Assembly: GCA_002313335.1 (NCBI GenBank)
Contig: DCBC01000076.1
Location: 1 to 9,353, forward strand
Direction of reading: 5' to 3'
From: Porticoccaceae bacterium UBA1117
Lineage (GTDB): Bacteria > Pseudomonadota > Gammaproteobacteria > Pseudomonadales > Porticoccaceae
Length of the DNA stretch: 9,353 bases
The notes under the pieces were generated by a model. The model made no database searches, was not told the DNA's origin, and saw nothing but the letters and a program-made list of their open reading frames with translations. Both the position numbers and the translations under genes were made by a program. This document shows, in pieces, positions 7,593-9,353 of this stretch. How positions within the stretch are numbered: position 1 is the stretch's first letter; each line of letters begins with the position of its first letter.

Positions 7593-9353
7593 ATGAAGCA
7601 TTTATATCTGATTGTTGTGCTTGTAATGATTGCAGGGTGCAGTAAGGATACTAACAAGGTCAGTCACACACAAAAAACTATTTATTCTGGTGGTGACATT
7701 GTCACCATGAGTGGCGCATCTGTTGAGTATGCAGAAGCCGTGGTAGTTGATAAGGGTAATATCGTTTTTGTTGGCACAAGAGCTGAGGCTATTAGCAAAT
7801 ATCCCAAATCAAAGCATCGACTACTCAATGGTAGGACTATGATGCCCGGATTTATTGAACCTCATGTCCATGCATCTCTTGCAGCAACAATATTACCTAA
7901 TGAAATTATCGCTCCCTATGACTGGGTCTTACCTGGTGAAACCAAAAAAGGAGTCACTGGGCACGATGCTTATATGCAGCGTTTAGCCGAGTCAGTGGCG
8001 GAAAATGCAGACGCCGAAAAACTCTTCTTTGTCTGGGGTTACCACCAACTTTGGCATGGTGACCTATCTCGATCATTGTTAAACGGCATTTCAGTTGACC
8101 AACCGATTGCGGTAATCCACCGATCTTTTCATGAAGTTTATCTTAACGATGCTGCCATTGATGCTATGAAAATCACGGAAAGTGACTTTAGTAGTAATCC
8201 CCAAGTTGATTGGGCCAAGGGTCATTTTTACGAAGGCGGATGGATGGCGCTGGCTCCTAGGATGGCACCCCTGCTGCTAGATAGTAGCAGTTATATGAAA
8301 GGCCTCGGCATGATGACTCAGTTGATCAGAAAAAATGGTATCACAACCATCGCTGAACCAGGATTTCCGAGTTTTAGCTTCGAAGCCGAATATGCTCTTT
8401 TAAAAGCCGAGATGGCGAAAAACCCACCTTTTGATGTTTACTTGATCCCCAATGGAACTCAACTCGCATCCATGAAGGGCGGTAATCAAGAAGCATTAGC
8501 CTTTATTAAGACGCTCCCTAACTACAGTGCCGATAACATAAAATTTTTACCCAATCAGGTCAAACTGTTCGCTGATGGGGCTATTTATTCTCAATTAATG
8601 CAAATGAAAGATGACTACACAGACGGTCATCAAGGCGAATGGATGACGCCATTGAACGTATTGCAACAACAAATGAGTCTTTACTGGAACCAAGGTTACA
8701 AACTACACATACATGCCAATGGCGACAAGGGTATTCAGCAAGTTCTGGATTTTGCAACCGTGGATCAGCAAGCTAATCCGCGCTACGACCACCGCCTGAC
8801 ATTGCATCATATGGGATATTTTACCGATACTATGGCACAGCAAATTGCTGACATGGGTGTGGAAGCGTCAGTAAACCCTTACTATTTATGGGCGCTAGCC
8901 GACAAATATACGGAAAACGGACTGGGTGCGCAGAGAGGTGAAAATTTGGTCGCTTTAAACTCCCTGGCCAAACGCGGTGTGGCTACGTCGTATCACTCTG
9001 ATTTTGCTATGGCGCCCATGGAACCTCTGACCTTGGCTTGGACGGCGATTAATCGTGTAACCTCAAGTGGTAAAAGGGTGTCCCAGGACCAGCGTGTAGA
9101 TACTTATACGGCCATGAAGGCCATCACTATTTCAGCGGCACGAACCCTAAATCTAGAGGATCAGATTGGTTCTATTGAAGCAGGAAAAACTGCCAACTTT
9201 ACTATTCTCAAAGAAAACCCTTTTAAAGTCGACCCTATGCTAATTAAAGATATAACGGTATTAGCCACGGTTCATAAAGGTAAGTTGCATGTTAATAAGG
9301 CGGCTAATTTAAAAAAATCGGGCTTATCTGTCGGACTGATCCGTCCCGGGCGT
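7593..9353 (+). CDS. Lipoprotein amidohydrolase, family 3 (YtcJ-like), cut by the right edge
   Basis: An open frame of 587 codons has no stop before the window end. The N-terminus is a lipoprotein signal: a short Lys-His start, a hydrophobic core (residues 4-13) and the lipobox Ile-Ala-Gly-Cys16. The mature protein should be lipid-anchored, and Ser at +2 points to the outer membrane by the enterobacterial rule. The rest is a metal-dependent amidohydrolase 3 (TIM barrel) with HxH at H91/H93 in 'MPGFIEPHVHA', Lys324 in 'QVKLFADGAIYS', H372 and H374 in 'LHIHANGD', H405-H406 after the next strand and Asp470 in 'SYHSDF'. This is the expected metal and catalytic set. Near the C-terminus come 'TISAARTL' and 'GSIEAGKTANFTIL', the closing beta-sandwich part, so little is missing (family length about 550-620). 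The substrate is unknown; relatives act on amide or N-acyl compounds. AGGAG (7582-7586) lies 6 nt before the ATG. It follows the Cys-rich gene by 86 bp and may share its transcript or have its own promoter. Confidence 0.92.
   Translation, partial: MKHLYLIVVLVMIAGCSKDTNKVSHTQKTIYSGGDIVTMSGASVEYAEAVVVDKGNIVFVGTRAEAISKYPKSKHRLLNGRTMMPGFIEPHVHASLAATILPNEIIAPYDWVLPGETKKGVTGHDAYMQRLAESVAENADAEKLFFVWGYHQLWHGDLSRSLLNGISVDQPIAVIHRSFHEVYLNDAAIDAMKITESDFSSNPQVDWAKGHFYEGGWMALAPRMAPLLLDSSSYMKGLGMMTQLIRKNGITTIAEPGFPSFSFEAEYALLKAEMAKNPPFDVYLIPNGTQLASMKGGNQEALAFIKTLPNYSADNIKFLPNQVKLFADGAIYSQLMQMKDDYTDGHQGEWMTPLNVLQQQMSLYWNQGYKLHIHANGDKGIQQVLDFATVDQQANPRYDHRLTLHHMGYFTDTMAQQIADMGVEASVNPYYLWALADKYTENGLGAQRGENLVALNSLAKRGVATSYHSDFAMAPMEPLTLAWTAINRVTSSGKRVSQDQRVDTYTAMKAITISAARTLNLEDQIGSIEAGKTANFTILKENPFKVDPMLIKDITVLATVHKGKLHVNKAANLKKSGLSVGLIRPGR

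Overview
The window looks like chromosomal DNA of a marine-type gammaproteobacterium. Base composition is moderate, roughly mid-40s % GC by eye and not counted. The products resemble gammaproteobacterial families (Shewanella-like KatG, Pantoea-like CrtI, a CPXCG-family Cys-rich protein), and Shine-Dalgarno sites are ordinary. The genus cannot be fixed from the sequence. I saw no insertion sequences, tRNA or rRNA genes, CRISPR repeats or phage genes. The region reads as ordinary metabolic chromosome, with a carotenoid and oxidative-stress flavour.

Layout, left to right. (1) The 3' end of a type 2 isopentenyl-diphosphate isomerase gene (fni) runs in from the left edge. (2) A 299-bp gap carries a 25-bp Fur-box-like palindrome and a perfect mRNA hairpin just before the next ribosome binding site. 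(3) katG, a complete catalase-peroxidase, ends in a strong intrinsic terminator. (4) On the minus strand, converging on katG, is a complete ANL-superfamily acyl-CoA synthetase. (5) A 178-bp divergent control region follows. (6) The rightward group starts with a TTG-initiated 3-hydroxyisobutyryl-CoA hydrolase-like crotonase. It continues with a crtI-type phytoene desaturase and, 3 bp later, a 64-aa Cys-rich CPXCG-family protein. (7) After 86 bp comes a lipoprotein of the YtcJ-like amidohydrolase 3 family, which is still open at the right edge.

How the genes may work together. Fni makes DMAPP from IPP, and CrtI desaturates phytoene to a coloured carotene, so both belong to C40 carotenoid synthesis. 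They are nevertheless separated here by katG and two acyl-CoA genes. KatG and carotenoids both protect against reactive oxygen. The divergent acyl-CoA synthetase and crotonase pair suggests acid activation and CoA-thioester turnover (fatty-acid, branched-chain or similar catabolism), but the substrates cannot be read from sequence. No clearly undescribed multi-gene system was found. The most useful leads are the two regulatory elements before katG, the tight coupling of the Cys-rich mini-protein to crtI, and the split carotenoid genes.
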